From assembly GCA_020638855.1 (NCBI GenBank), contig JACKHT010000002.1, positions 310,001-374,000 on the forward strand: a stretch of 64,000 nucleotides of DNA. The letters are read 5' to 3'. Positions 35,698 to 45,128 of this stretch are shown one piece after another. The number at the start of each line of letters is the position of its first letter. Position 1 is the first letter of the stretch. The notes under the pieces were generated by a model. The model made no database searches and was not told where the DNA came from. It saw nothing but the letters and a program-made list of their open reading frames with translations. Both the position numbers and the translations under genes were made by a program. The stretch comes from Planctomycetota bacterium. Lineage in GTDB: Bacteria; Planctomycetota; UBA1135; GCA-002686595.

Positions 35698-36743
35698 AGG
35701 CGAGCCTCCAAGTCGCGCTCGTCTTGGGCGAAATCGAGCGCGACCTGTCGGCTGATTTCCCCGGCTTGGCAAAGCTCATACAAGTGATCATCCAGGGTCA
35801 TCATCCCCAAGCGGCGCGAAGTCTGGATGGTGGAAGGGATCTTGTTGGTCTCGTTCTTGCGGATCAGGTTGGCGATGGCCGAGTTGTTGATCATCACCTC
35901 GAAGCCGGCAACGCGGCCCTTGCCTTCCTTCTTGGGCATCAACACTTGGGACAGGACCGCGACCAACGAAACCGAGAGCTGGGCTCGAATCTGCTCCTGT
36001 TGGTTGCCCGGGAAGGCGTCGATGATGCGGTTGACCGTCCGCGCCGACCCGGTGGTGTGCAGGGTTCCGAACACCAAGTGTCCGGTCTCGGCTGCCGTGA
36101 TGGCCGCACTGATCGTCTCCAGGTCGCGCATTTCCCCGAGCAAGATCACATCCGGGTCCTGGCGCAAGGCGCGGCGCATGGCTTCGCTGAAGTCGGGCAC
36201 GTCGGCTCCCACCTCGCGTTGGGTCACCAGCCCCTGCTTGTGCTCATGGTAGTACTCGATCGGATCTTCGATCGTGATGATGTGCCGGTCGAGGTGGGTG
36301 TTGATCCAATCGATCATGGCGGCCAGGGTGGTCGTCTTGCCGCTACCCGTGGGGCCGGTGACCAAAATCAATCCACGCGGCCGGCGCAGCAGGTTGCGGA
36401 TGGCTTCGGGAAGCCCAATCTGCTCGAGGGTCAACAGTTCGTTGGGAATCAAACGCAGTACCGCCGACAAGCGTCCCCGCTGGCGCATGCAACTGACCCG
36501 GAAGCGGTTGCCGCTGGGGTGCGCAAACCCCAGGTCGGTGGTCCCCATGCGTTCGATCTCCGCCCAGTGTTCGTCGTTGCAGAGTTCGCGGCAATAGGCG
36601 TGGGTGGCCCCATCGTCGAGGTCCGTATCGGTCAACGGGACCAGCTCGCCATTCACGCGCCCGATCGGGGGACGACCGGGCTGCAGGTGCAAGTCGGAAG
36701 CACCCCGGTCGATCGCCAATTGCATCAATTCGGAAAGTTTCAT
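35694..36743 (-). CDS. pilT: Pilus retraction ATPase PilT
   Basis: The 349-residue protein begins with LSELMQLAIDRGASDLHL, the PilT hallmark, and carries Walker A GPTGSGKTTTLAAM, Asp box IEDPIEYYHEHKQ, Walker B DVILLGEMRD and His box GTLHTTGSARTVNRIIDAFP. The motif RIIDAFPGNQQEQIRAQLS near the C-terminus is specific to PilT. It implies a retractable type IV pilus, not only a type II secretion system. ATG 36743 lies 10 bases after the upstream ATPase gene. Confidence 0.94.
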   Translation of the reverse strand: MKLSELMQLAIDRGASDLHLQPGRPPIGRVNGELVPLTDTDLDDGATHAYCRELCNDEHWAEIERMGTTDLGFAHPSGNRFRVSCMRQRGRLSAVLRLIPNELLTLEQIGLPEAIRNLLRRPRGLILVTGPTGSGKTTTLAAMIDWINTHLDRHIITIEDPIEYYHEHKQGLVTQREVGADVPDFSEAMRRALRQDPDVILLGEMRDLETISAAITAAETGHLVFGTLHTTGSARTVNRIIDAFPGNQQEQIRAQLSVSLVAVLSQVLMPKKEGKGRVAGFEVMINNSAIANLIRKNETNKIPSTIQTSRRLGMMTLDDHLYELCQAGEISRQVALDFAQDERDLEARL

Positions 36744-36753
36744 GGGCAGGGGT

Positions 36754-38424
36754 TCAAGCTGAGGATTCGACGCCGGTGGAAGGGGTCGCACGGGTCACGC
36801 GCAGGACTTCTTGCAGGCTGGTGACCCCGGCCAAAGCTTTGCGGGCTCCGTCGCGGACCAGGGGAGACAACGCGCCAGAATGCAAAGCCAAGGCGCGCAG
36901 TTCTTCCAACGAAGCTCGGCGGAAACACAACTCGCGCAGGGCTTCGTCCATTTCCAAGCGCTCGTACAGCGCCACCCGGCCGCGGTACCCGGTTCCTTCG
37001 CAGGCCCGGCAGCCACGGGGTTGGTACAAGCGGCTTGCCACGTGATCGCGCGGAGCCAATCCCAGGGCACGCCACTCCTCGTCCTCGGGTTGGTAGGCCG
37101 CTTTGCACTCGGGGCACAGCCGTCGCACAAGGCGCTGGGCCAGGATGGCTTGCACCGAGGCCGAAGCCAGGAAAGGCTGGATGCCCAAATCCATCAAGCG
37201 GGTCAGCGCGGAAGGGGCGTCGTTGGTGTGCAACGTGGAGAAGACCAAGTGCCCGGTCAGCGAAGCTTGGATGGCGGTTTCTGCGGTTTCCAAGTCGCGG
37301 GTCTCCCCCACCAGGATCACGTTGGGGGCACAACGCAGCATCGCTTTGAGGATGCGCGCGAAGGAGAGCCCCACCTTGTTGTGGACCTGAACCTGGTTGA
37401 CACCGGGGATCCGATACTCCACGGGATCTTCGGCCGTGATGATCTTCACGTCCGGGCGGTTCAACGCGCTCAGGGCCGCGTAGAGGGTGGTCGTCTTGCC
37501 ACTACCCGTAGGCCCCGTCACCAGCACAATTCCGTTGGGGCGATCGAGGATCGAGCGGAACCAAGCCTCGTCCTCGGGTGCGAACCCGAGCTCGCTCAAA
37601 GGAATCAGATTGGCGCTGCGGTCGAGGATCCGCATGACCATCGTCTCGCCGCGGCCCGTGGGCAACACCGAAACGCGCACATCCAAGTCTCGCCCGGATA
37701 CGCGTACGCCGATGCGGCCGTCCTGGGGCTTGCGCTTTTCGGCAATGTCCATGTGCGCCATGATCTTGAGGCGACTCAAGAGTGGCGAGGCCAAGTGAAC
37801 CGGGTGCTCGGCCACATCGCGCAGCATGCCATCCACCCGAAACCGGATGCGCACGCCAGCATGGCCAGGCTCGATGTGGATGTCGCTAGCACGCACCTTG
37901 AGGGCATCGCCAAACATGCGCGTGACCAGGCGCACGATCGGCGCATCGTCGGAGTCGCCGTCCGCGGGGCTACCCATGACTTGAGCCACCCCCTGCTCTC
38001 CCAAGTCCCCGTAGTACTGGGCTATGGCAGCTGCTAGGGCCCTTGGAGAGGCCAAGGCACATGCGACTTCGCTGCCCAGCAGAAACTGCAATTGGTCGGC
38101 CACAATCGCCTTGAGCGGATCGTCGACAGCCACCACCAGCCGGCCGCCCTTCTCCATCAGGGGCAACAAGCCCTGGTCGCGCACGACCTCGACCGGCACG
38201 CGATCGAGCATTTCCTGGGCGATGCGCCCCTTGCCCAAATCCACGAAAGGCATGCCATGGAGCTTGGCCAGGGCCCGGAATAGGGTGGTTTCATCGACCT
38301 TCCCCAGACGCAGCAGGGCGTCCTGGAGGGTCTGTCCGCTGCGTTCCATGCTGCGGGCTTCGCGCAAGTCCCCTTCGGTGAGGGTGCCGGCAGCAACTAA
38401 GTATTCCCCGAGGTCTTGACTCAA
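36754..38424 (-). CDS. GspE/PilB-type secretion ATPase, second paralogue
   Basis: The 556-residue protein has the same layout as its neighbour at 34018-35697: GspE_N domain, Walker A GPTGSGKTTTLYA, Asp box ITAEDPVEYRIPG, His box TLHTNDAPSALTRLMDLG and a zinc site (CPECK, CRACEGTGYRG). The segment before the Walker B glutamate reads RCAPNVILVGETRD where family members usually have RQDPDVILVGEIRD. The Glu itself is kept. Two extension ATPases plus PilT suggests either two machines or functional division. Confidence 0.9.
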   Translation of the reverse strand: MSQDLGEYLVAAGTLTEGDLREARSMERSGQTLQDALLRLGKVDETTLFRALAKLHGMPFVDLGKGRIAQEMLDRVPVEVVRDQGLLPLMEKGGRLVVAVDDPLKAIVADQLQFLLGSEVACALASPRALAAAIAQYYGDLGEQGVAQVMGSPADGDSDDAPIVRLVTRMFGDALKVRASDIHIEPGHAGVRIRFRVDGMLRDVAEHPVHLASPLLSRLKIMAHMDIAEKRKPQDGRIGVRVSGRDLDVRVSVLPTGRGETMVMRILDRSANLIPLSELGFAPEDEAWFRSILDRPNGIVLVTGPTGSGKTTTLYAALSALNRPDVKIITAEDPVEYRIPGVNQVQVHNKVGLSFARILKAMLRCAPNVILVGETRDLETAETAIQASLTGHLVFSTLHTNDAPSALTRLMDLGIQPFLASASVQAILAQRLVRRLCPECKAAYQPEDEEWRALGLAPRDHVASRLYQPRGCRACEGTGYRGRVALYERLEMDEALRELCFRRASLEELRALALHSGALSPLVRDGARKALAGVTSLQEVLRVTRATPSTGVESSA

Positions 38425-38601
38425 TGGGTGCTCTGGAAAGGGGCGCTGGGGTGGGCGGGGCGAAGGGTCCCCGGCAAGGCAGCCCAGACTCTAGCAAACG
38501 CCGGCGGGCCGGTTTCCTCCCGCAGCCTGCTTTTGGCAGCTGGGTGAGAAAATCGGCCCGCCTTGGGGGCTTGGTGGAGGCCCCTGGAGAATGGTGTTGG
38601 A

Positions 38602-40131
38602 CTAGCGCTGCTCGACGCCCGAGCGGCAAATCCCGGTGAACTTCACGTTCTTGGTGGGGCAATCAGGATAGCCCGGATCGATGACCAGTTCGCCGTTGAA
38701 CGACTGATCGGTCCCGTCCGGGAAGCCTTTCATGCGCAGTTCGATGTCGACGGCCTTGACGCCAGCGACCGGCTTGACGGAAATCTCGAACAGATCGGTC
38801 AGCTCGAACGGGACGCCGTCTCGGCCTTGCAAGTGCACTTGGACCTTGTCCAGCGCCATCGCCTCTTCGTTGCAAGTCAAGCGCACCGACCGGGGCACCA
38901 CTTGGCCGGGACGGAACAATCCGAAGCTCAGGTATTCACGATCCAGCGAGAAGGATCCCAGGATCTTGCCCGCGCAGGAAACGTTGGTGGAGAAGAACTG
39001 GGGCACGATGTGCGAGCCCCGTTCCACAGCGGCGGTCTCCTTCGCCGGGTCGACGGGCATTTCGACGTCCGTCACCAAGCGGAAAGCCGCGTTCATGGGG
39101 CCTTCCAGGGCTTCCGAGTTGACGTTGACCTTGAGTTGCCAGTGACCCGACTTGCCTGCGGCGTCGGGATTGACCGGAAGCAGTTCGTAGGTCATGCCGG
39201 CCGGCATCGCGGCGATGCGCGTGCGGTCCACATCCATCTGGACGGGCTCGCCTTTGCTGGTGCGAATGTCGACGGTTTGGCTGCGTTGGCCACCCAAGGG
39301 GATGTCCCCGAAGTTGATCATTTGGGGGCTGACCACCAGGAAGGGCTGAACTTCCGCGGCCAAGGTCAGGGCGTGCACTCCAGCCGGGTCGTTGCTCATC
39401 ACTTGGATGCGAACCTGGACCTTGTTTTTCTTGTTGGTGGTGTCCATCGACGCATTGACCCGAACCGAACGGCCCGGCTCGATGGGATCGCCATAGTTGT
39501 AGGGGCTGAAGTTGCCTTCTGCATCGGCCACATCCACGCTGCCGACGGTGCATCCACAGCTAGGCTTCACTTGGCGAATCTTGAGCGGAGTGGTTCCTCC
39601 CGCTTGCATGGTGAAGGTGTGCTGAACCTTGTCCCCCTGCATCAGGCGGCCCAGATCGAAACGCTCAGAACCGAACTCGATCACCAGCTTGGCACCGGGA
39701 TCGGATTGCATCAGTTGCTCTTGCTCACGACGCGCCAGTTCGGCTTTGTCGGCACTGGAAGTGACGTCCAGCTTGGGATTGATGCCACGGGTAGGGTCCC
39801 CGCCCTGCTTGACCGGAATCGGCTTGACGGTCGGTTTGTCGTCGCCGGGGAAGCGCTTGCCTTGGACACCTTCCTGCTTGCGCCGCAGCAGCTCTTCTTT
39901 GCGCTTCGCCTCTTCCTCAAGGATGCGCTTCTTCTTGGCGAGCTCCTCGTCTTTGGAGGTGTCGGGCTTGGGCTTCGGAACTTCCTTAACGACCGGAGGC
40001 GGGGTGGCCGGGGGCGTCGCGGGATCTTGGAGGACCGGTTGGAGGGCGCTGGCCCATGCCGGAGCGGACAGGAAGAGGGCCACGGGGGCCCATACGCTGG
40101 CCCGCTTGGTGATCGTTTCGAGAAGATTCAT
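38602..40131 (-). CDS. Exported DUF1573-domain protein
   Basis: The 509-residue protein has a signal peptide (ending near APAWASA), a proline-rich and then charged coiled linker (EELAKKKRILEEEAKRKEEL), and a DUF1573 Ig-like domain recognised by the block IRQVKPSCGCTVGSVDVADA with its SCGCT motif. A second Ig-like region follows. DUF1573 proteins are very common in Planctomycetes and Bacteroidetes and are thought to be surface or periplasmic beta-sandwiches of unknown function. It diverges from a small lipoprotein gene. Confidence 0.85.
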   Translation of the reverse strand: MNLLETITKRASVWAPVALFLSAPAWASALQPVLQDPATPPATPPPVVKEVPKPKPDTSKDEELAKKKRILEEEAKRKEELLRRKQEGVQGKRFPGDDKPTVKPIPVKQGGDPTRGINPKLDVTSSADKAELARREQEQLMQSDPGAKLVIEFGSERFDLGRLMQGDKVQHTFTMQAGGTTPLKIRQVKPSCGCTVGSVDVADAEGNFSPYNYGDPIEPGRSVRVNASMDTTNKKNKVQVRIQVMSNDPAGVHALTLAAEVQPFLVVSPQMINFGDIPLGGQRSQTVDIRTSKGEPVQMDVDRTRIAAMPAGMTYELLPVNPDAAGKSGHWQLKVNVNSEALEGPMNAAFRLVTDVEMPVDPAKETAAVERGSHIVPQFFSTNVSCAGKILGSFSLDREYLSFGLFRPGQVVPRSVRLTCNEEAMALDKVQVHLQGRDGVPFELTDLFEISVKPVAGVKAVDIELRMKGFPDGTDQSFNGELVIDPGYPDCPTKNVKFTGICRSGVEQR

Positions 40132-40437
40132 GGTGTTCTAGGTGCTAGGGGATCGGTCCCCGACTTTGGAGCGTACCCGGTGGAGGGGCCACTGTCGCCT
40201 GCGAGGGTCGGAACCTTCGTTCCCTACCCAAGCAGGCAATCAGATGGACCCAACCCGAGAACTTCCGGTTGCCGGTCAGGCGAAAGAACTCGGTCCCAGG
40301 CCTCCAGGTAGGCCCAAAAACCGCGCGTTCGCGGCTTTCTACGGGGCCTCCGGGGAAACGTTGGTGGGGTTTTGATTTTGTATGGGGAGGCAAAAATCCA
40401 CCGGCTCTTGCCGGGTCCCGGCGCTAGGATGCCCAGG
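40132..40437. other. Divergent intergenic region
   Basis: About 305 bases lie between the divergent DUF1573 gene and a lipoprotein gene. It should hold promoters for both, but I see no clear -35/-10 pair. A T-rich patch (40360-40382) stands out from the GC-rich surroundings. No coding frame is convincing. Confidence 0.4.
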
Positions 40438-41094
40438 ATGAGAATCCGATCCATGCTCCCCGCCGAGTGGTGGTTTGGGGCCCTCTTGGCCTGCTCCACC
40501 CTGCCCGGGTGCAAGGTATCGCCCCCGACACCCGAGCAGGTCCGGGCCTATGGCTTCGACACCCCCGTCCAGGCATTCCAGTCGTTTGTGGTGGCCTTGC
40601 GCGCCCAATGGCCCCAGGACGAGTACCGCTGCTTCTCATCGACCTTCAAGGAGCGCAATAGCCTGTCCAGGCTGGGCTACCTTGAGTTCCGGGACCACTT
40701 GCTGGAGAGCCAACCGCTCTTGCGCTGGGCCCTGGCCCGGGCAACCCGCCACCCCGAGGCCTACCACCTCCAGGATCTCGAACCGGGCCGGCTGACCAAG
40801 CTGGAGGTGACCCTGTCCGGCCGCACCCTGGTCGTCCTGCTGCGGCGCGAGGACTACTTTGCCATGTACGGCGCGCCGGAGAATCCGCTCGAATCGGCCG
40901 AGCTTTGGGTCGACGACAACGTGCGCGATCTTGAGCAAGACCACTACCTGTATGTCCCGGAGGACAAGAGTCGCCTGATCGCCCAGGTCCCCTACCCCGA
41001 TCGGGATCTGGACCGCTTGGTGGCGCTCAAGGTTGGCCGCGAGTGGAAGATCGAAGATCTTTATGTGATGGAAGAACGCAAGGTCCAGCCTTAA
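40438..41094 (+). CDS. Lipoprotein of unknown function
   Basis: The 218-residue product has a signal peptide with lipobox LPGC (Cys 25 of the protein from ATG 40438). The mature domain (SFVVALRAQWPQDEYRCFSS to the end) has an alpha/beta pattern with RLGYLEFRDHLL and VLLRREDYFAMYGA. I do not recognise the family. ATG 40438 is chosen because it gives a normal signal peptide. The gene converges with the long carboxypeptidase-regulatory-like gene, 33 bases away. Confidence 0.7.
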   Translation: MRIRSMLPAEWWFGALLACSTLPGCKVSPPTPEQVRAYGFDTPVQAFQSFVVALRAQWPQDEYRCFSSTFKERNSLSRLGYLEFRDHLLESQPLLRWALARATRHPEAYHLQDLEPGRLTKLEVTLSGRTLVVLLRREDYFAMYGAPENPLESAELWVDDNVRDLEQDHYLYVPEDKSRLIAQVPYPDRDLDRLVALKVGREWKIEDLYVMEERKVQP

Positions 41095-41127
41095 GGGCTT
41101 TCCACCCAAAGTAGCCTAGGGGCGGGA

Positions 41128-43047
41128 CTAGCGACGCTCTGGCTTACCGCCCGATTCCTGTTCCTCTTGCTCGCGATCTTGGGCCTGCTCTCGGGCGTTG
41201 ACTTCGCTCAAGAGCCCTTCCATCGTGACGACCCACTGGCCACCATCCGATCGGACTGGGTCTAAGAACGCAGCTGCGAAACCTCGCCTTGTGGCCTGAA
41301 GTCTTAGGTCGGTGGCATAGACCTTGCCATACAGCCGGAAGTTGCCTTCCTGGTCTGTTAGGGCGGTCATTTTGGGTACGGGGGCCCAGTGGAACGTGCG
41401 CTCGTCTTGCATACCACCCTTGCCCGCGCGATCGCTTCCACGGACCGAGCGCTTGGGTTCCTCCCCTCCGTCTTTGCCGCCACTTTCCTTCCCGGCACCT
41501 TCCTTGCTGCTTCCGCCTTTGTCTCCACCATCCTGGCCCGCCGAACCCTTTTGTTTGGATTCCAGCTTCACGAAGGCGCCCGGAATCGGAACACCCGCAG
41601 AATCCACCACCCGCCCTTCCAGGAATACCGGCAGGGTTTCCCATTGGATCGGGTCGAGCGAGTACTCGCCTCCTGGCAGCGGGTTGGGGATGGGGGGATT
41701 GGCGGAGTAGGGCAAGCCGCCGTCCTTGGCGACGATTTCGAGGTTCAGGAAGCGCGCTTCAGGCCCGGTGGTCACAATCCGGAACTCCCCGTTGGGCCCG
41801 GTCGTGGTGGGCAAACTACGGTTGTCGCGTCCGTCCCCCCAGGTGGCACGGATTGTTCGGCCAGCCAGGGCCTGGCCCCGATCGCGCGCCGTGCCCACGA
41901 AGATGGTCCTACGTTGGTACCAAGTCACCGCGCGCTCGACGGGAACTCCGTTGCGGTCAGGCCCCCGGAGCTCGATCACTTGATCCTGCAATTCGGGGAT
42001 ACCCGAAAGTCGCACGAGGAGCGGAGCGCCGCAGCCGACAAAGGGGAACTCCACGAGACCCGTGGTGCTGCGCCGCGCGAGGATGGGCTGAAACGGACTC
42101 TCCTCAAGGCCATCGACAAGCCCTAGCTCCGCCTTGAGTGGTTGTTCGATGCGCTTGCCCTGGCCATCCAAGACTTCCAGGGTCATCGCTGCGTACGCCG
42201 GGAGCTTGAGCGTGATCGTTTCGTTGGTCAGATTCGCTGGATCGATGAGTTGGTACACCCGTGGAAGGTGTGGGAAGCCCAAGTAGACGCCCAAGGCCTG
42301 TTCCTTCTGCGCCCGCAGCGCGAGGCGCTCGACTCCGTCAAATCGGGCCATTCCAGCTGCGGAAGTACCCCGCTGGATCATGGGCAACCAACGCGCATCG
42401 GCGACGGTACCGATCGAAACGGGAACTTCGGAAACCCCGTGGTCCTCGCTGTCCAACACCTGGACAACCAGCTCGGTGCGGGGAACAAGTCGCAAGTAGT
42501 AGGGGCTCTCCACGGGCCCGATCCAATCGGCTACCGAGGACCAGCCCTGGCCCTCCGCCAGAACGGCGCCTTGGAGCACCCGCTCAAAGTAGGCCTTGCC
42601 CTCCGCGTCGGTGAACATTTCGGTACCGTGGCTGGCCATCCAATCCCGCAGCATTTTCGAGTCAGCGGCAAGCGATTGCCATTCCACCAACCCCACGGCC
42701 TCGCGGTTGGCCAACAGCACTCGCATGCCCTCGACCGGTCGTTTGGTGCGGGGATCGATCGCCACCACCGTAAAGTTTCCGCCCCCCTTGGCCTGCGTCA
42801 GAGTGGGACCCAGGCTGGCACGTTGGACTTCCGTTTCGCGCGTGACCGCGGGCCCCTGGGGTTGGGTCTGGGTTTGGGACGAGCCCTGGGAGGCGAGCAG
42901 GCTGGCAGGGTCAGTGTCGGGTTCGATCCCCATTTCAGGCCGGCCGGTTTGCTCGAGGCCCTGCCCCTTCTGGGAGGTTTGGGTGAGCAACACGGCGCCA
43001 ACTGCAGCGACCGCCACGAGGGCTAGGAGAGGGATCCACTTGGGCAT
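41128..43047 (-). CDS. Single-pass extracytoplasmic protein with carboxypeptidase-regulatory-like (Ig) domains
   Basis: The 639-residue protein has one N-terminal membrane helix (IPLLALVAVAAVGAVLL), then several Ig-like domains. Fragments such as VVAIDPRTKRPVEGMRVLLA, GRVVDSAGVPIPGAFVKLES and TALTDQEGNFRLYGKVYA are typical of the carboxypeptidase regulatory-like fold. A Gly/Lys-rich low-complexity insert (GQDGGDKGGSSKEGAGKES) splits the last domain, and a charged tail closes the protein. The cargo is unknown. It lies 147 bases downstream of the ECF sigma gene, in the same direction. Confidence 0.75.
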   Translation of the reverse strand: MPKWIPLLALVAVAAVGAVLLTQTSQKGQGLEQTGRPEMGIEPDTDPASLLASQGSSQTQTQPQGPAVTRETEVQRASLGPTLTQAKGGGNFTVVAIDPRTKRPVEGMRVLLANREAVGLVEWQSLAADSKMLRDWMASHGTEMFTDAEGKAYFERVLQGAVLAEGQGWSSVADWIGPVESPYYLRLVPRTELVVQVLDSEDHGVSEVPVSIGTVADARWLPMIQRGTSAAGMARFDGVERLALRAQKEQALGVYLGFPHLPRVYQLIDPANLTNETITLKLPAYAAMTLEVLDGQGKRIEQPLKAELGLVDGLEESPFQPILARRSTTGLVEFPFVGCGAPLLVRLSGIPELQDQVIELRGPDRNGVPVERAVTWYQRRTIFVGTARDRGQALAGRTIRATWGDGRDNRSLPTTTGPNGEFRIVTTGPEARFLNLEIVAKDGGLPYSANPPIPNPLPGGEYSLDPIQWETLPVFLEGRVVDSAGVPIPGAFVKLESKQKGSAGQDGGDKGGSSKEGAGKESGGKDGGEEPKRSVRGSDRAGKGGMQDERTFHWAPVPKMTALTDQEGNFRLYGKVYATDLRLQATRRGFAAAFLDPVRSDGGQWVVTMEGLLSEVNAREQAQDREQEEQESGGKPERR

Positions 43048-43194
43048 GGTAAGGAGAGTCTAGCCCGCTCAGGGGCGTTTGTCGGCTTCGGGTGCGGTTC
43101 TGAGCCAAGCGATAGGGAATACCATCGGAACTGAGGCGAGACGACCGAGCGCCCCCAAACTTCCCCTTCGCCCGAAGTCGGGAGAAGATCCGGA

Positions 43195-44094
43195 TCAGGA
43201 CCGCGATCCGTCGCGCAGGAAAATCACCGTCGAAGCCTGCAGCCGCTCGACCAAAGGAACGAGCTCCGGATCGGGAGCCTCCAGATCTTCCTTGGTCGCA
43301 AGGCATGCTTCGCACTGGACCCGTTCGAGGTGGAAGTTCAGATAGCCCGCCGTTCCGGGATCCACGCGGTTTGCAATCCAGCGCGCCCACCACAAGCGGT
43401 GGGCGCAGGCGGCCCCAACCTGGTTCCAGGTTTCGGCCACATCGAGGTCCATACGTCCGTCCCCAAGGCTCTGCGCAATCTCCAGCTTGAGATCACGGGC
43501 ACCAGGTCCCTGCTCAACCAACCCTGCGAGGCGCTTCAGGGCACGAAACTTGATCCCCGCCACCGCACTCTCATCGGCGATCCCCAATTCCTTCGCCACA
43601 TGCGAATTGCGAATCCCCAACGCAAATAGCAGTTCGAGCACCTTCAATCGTTCCCATTCGCCGGCCAGGAAGGTCTCCTCCACCAATTGCCGCAGGGCGT
43701 CTCCCAGCAAGCCACTGCCGCGCTCGCTCAAATCGCGCAAACCAAACACTTGGCTGGGCGTCGCATCATCCACCGACATCGCTTCGAGGGCGGAAACCGA
43801 CTCATCTTCGTCGCCTCCCAACCCGCGTACCGGGCGCTTGCGCAGGAAGTCGATGGTTCGATTGCGGCAGATACCGAACAGATACTGTTCGAATTGGAAC
43901 CGTTCGTCGAACGTGGCGATGCCGCGCAAGGCCCCAAGGAAGGTCTCTTGCAGGATGTCTTCGCGCGCCTGATGGTCATCGACGCGCTTCGCCACGTAAC
44001 GCAGCAAGCGGCCCGTGTAGTCCCGCTGGACCTTGCCCCACTCGCGTTCATCGCCCAGGCGCAAGCGCTCGATGCTCGGTTGGTCCTCGGCCAT
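43195..44094 (-). CDS. ECF-type RNA polymerase sigma factor with C-terminal Cys-containing extension
   Basis: The 299-residue protein has sigma region 2 (LLRYVAKRVDDHQAREDILQ, FGICRNRTIDFLRKR) and region 4 (VLELLFALGIRNSHVAKELG). After region 4 a further 100 residues carry the pattern YLNFHLERVQCEACLATKED, with His and a CX2C pair like a zinc-binding anti-sigma motif. This is a form I associate with planctomycete sigma factors. ATG 44094 starts 2 bases after the kinase stop, so the two are coupled; an in-frame start at 44355 would overlap the kinase gene and is rejected. Confidence 0.85.
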   Translation of the reverse strand: MAEDQPSIERLRLGDEREWGKVQRDYTGRLLRYVAKRVDDHQAREDILQETFLGALRGIATFDERFQFEQYLFGICRNRTIDFLRKRPVRGLGGDEDESVSALEAMSVDDATPSQVFGLRDLSERGSGLLGDALRQLVEETFLAGEWERLKVLELLFALGIRNSHVAKELGIADESAVAGIKFRALKRLAGLVEQGPGARDLKLEIAQSLGDGRMDLDVAETWNQVGAACAHRLWWARWIANRVDPGTAGYLNFHLERVQCEACLATKEDLEAPDPELVPLVERLQASTVIFLRDGSRS

Positions 44095-44096
44095 GG

Positions 44097-45092
44097 TCAG
44101 ACGATCAAGCCCCGGAGCAAGGCCATGCCCCCCAAGGAAATGAGGAAACCGATCAAGACAAACAACAGAACAAAGATCGACGTGTGCATCCATCCGCCGC
44201 TGGAGACCTCGCTGGCAGCGCTCCAACGGCTCGCATCTTCCCCGTTGGTGTAGACGCCGTTGGGTGCGGTGAACGAGGATCCCGGGGGATAGGGCAAGGC
44301 GCCCAACAGTTCCCCCATGGTTTGGAAGCGATCGTCGGGATCCCACTCGAGGCAACGCTCCACCACCGCCGCCACCTCGGGCCGGATCGTCCCCATGGCC
44401 GGAAGCGGGTCGTCGGGCTGGCGCAAGGCCAAGGGGTCCGAAGCTTGGTCGAGGTATGGCTTGCGCCCCGTCAGCGCCTCATACAGCATCACGCCGAACG
44501 AGTACATATCCGCCCGGTGATCGGCTCGACCCATCAGGATTTCCGGAGCCATGTAGTGCGGCGTGCCACGACCGAACGAGAGGGTTTGGTTGCCCTTCTC
44601 GAAGAACTTGGCCAGACCATAGTCCCCCACCCGAGCGCGCTGGTCTTGCAAGAAGATGTTGCCCGGCTTCAAATCAAAGTGCACCAACTGCCGCTGGTGC
44701 AACAACTCCACCCCGCGCCCGATTTGATGGAACAGGTCGAGCGCTTCCGCTTCGGAGAGGGGGCCTTCCTTGAGACGCTTGGCCAAGGTCTGGTTCCCCG
44801 CGTACCCCATGATCAAGTAGGGCACCCCCATGACCATGCCCATGTCTTCGATCGTGACGAGGTTGGGATGGTCGATGGCTGCAAAGTGACCCACCTGGGC
44901 CAACTCGCGCTCGACCACGGCCTGCTGCCCATCCTCGACTTTCAGGAACTTGATCGCGTAGGACTTGCCGATCGATTGCTTGCGCGCTTTGTACACATCC
45001 CCAAAGGCGCCGCCCCCAAGCCGAACTTGGATTTCGTAGCCAGGGATGAAGTCCTTCTTACGGAATTGGTTGTAGAAGTTTTCCCAGTCCAT
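44097..45092 (-). CDS. Membrane-anchored Ser/Thr protein kinase
   Basis: The 331-residue Hanks-type kinase has the glycine loop LGGGAFGDVYKA, VAIK-like Lys in YAIKFLKV, catalytic loop HFDLKPGNIFL, DYG in VGDYGLAKFF and APEIL. The catalytic-loop Arg is Phe (HFD not HRD) and the DFG motif is DYG, so it is a non-RD kinase. One membrane helix closes the protein (IFVLLFVLIGFLISLGGM). It is translationally coupled to the ECF sigma gene, so phosphorylation may control this sigma factor, as in Vibrio EcfP/PknT (known there; inference here). Confidence 0.9.
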   Translation of the reverse strand: MDWENFYNQFRKKDFIPGYEIQVRLGGGAFGDVYKARKQSIGKSYAIKFLKVEDGQQAVVERELAQVGHFAAIDHPNLVTIEDMGMVMGVPYLIMGYAGNQTLAKRLKEGPLSEAEALDLFHQIGRGVELLHQRQLVHFDLKPGNIFLQDQRARVGDYGLAKFFEKGNQTLSFGRGTPHYMAPEILMGRADHRADMYSFGVMLYEALTGRKPYLDQASDPLALRQPDDPLPAMGTIRPEVAAVVERCLEWDPDDRFQTMGELLGALPYPPGSSFTAPNGVYTNGEDASRWSAASEVSSGGWMHTSIFVLLFVLIGFLISLGGMALLRGLIV

Positions 45093-45128
45093 GAGTTTGA
45101 TTGCCTAGGGCTATGATACTCCGCTGCG

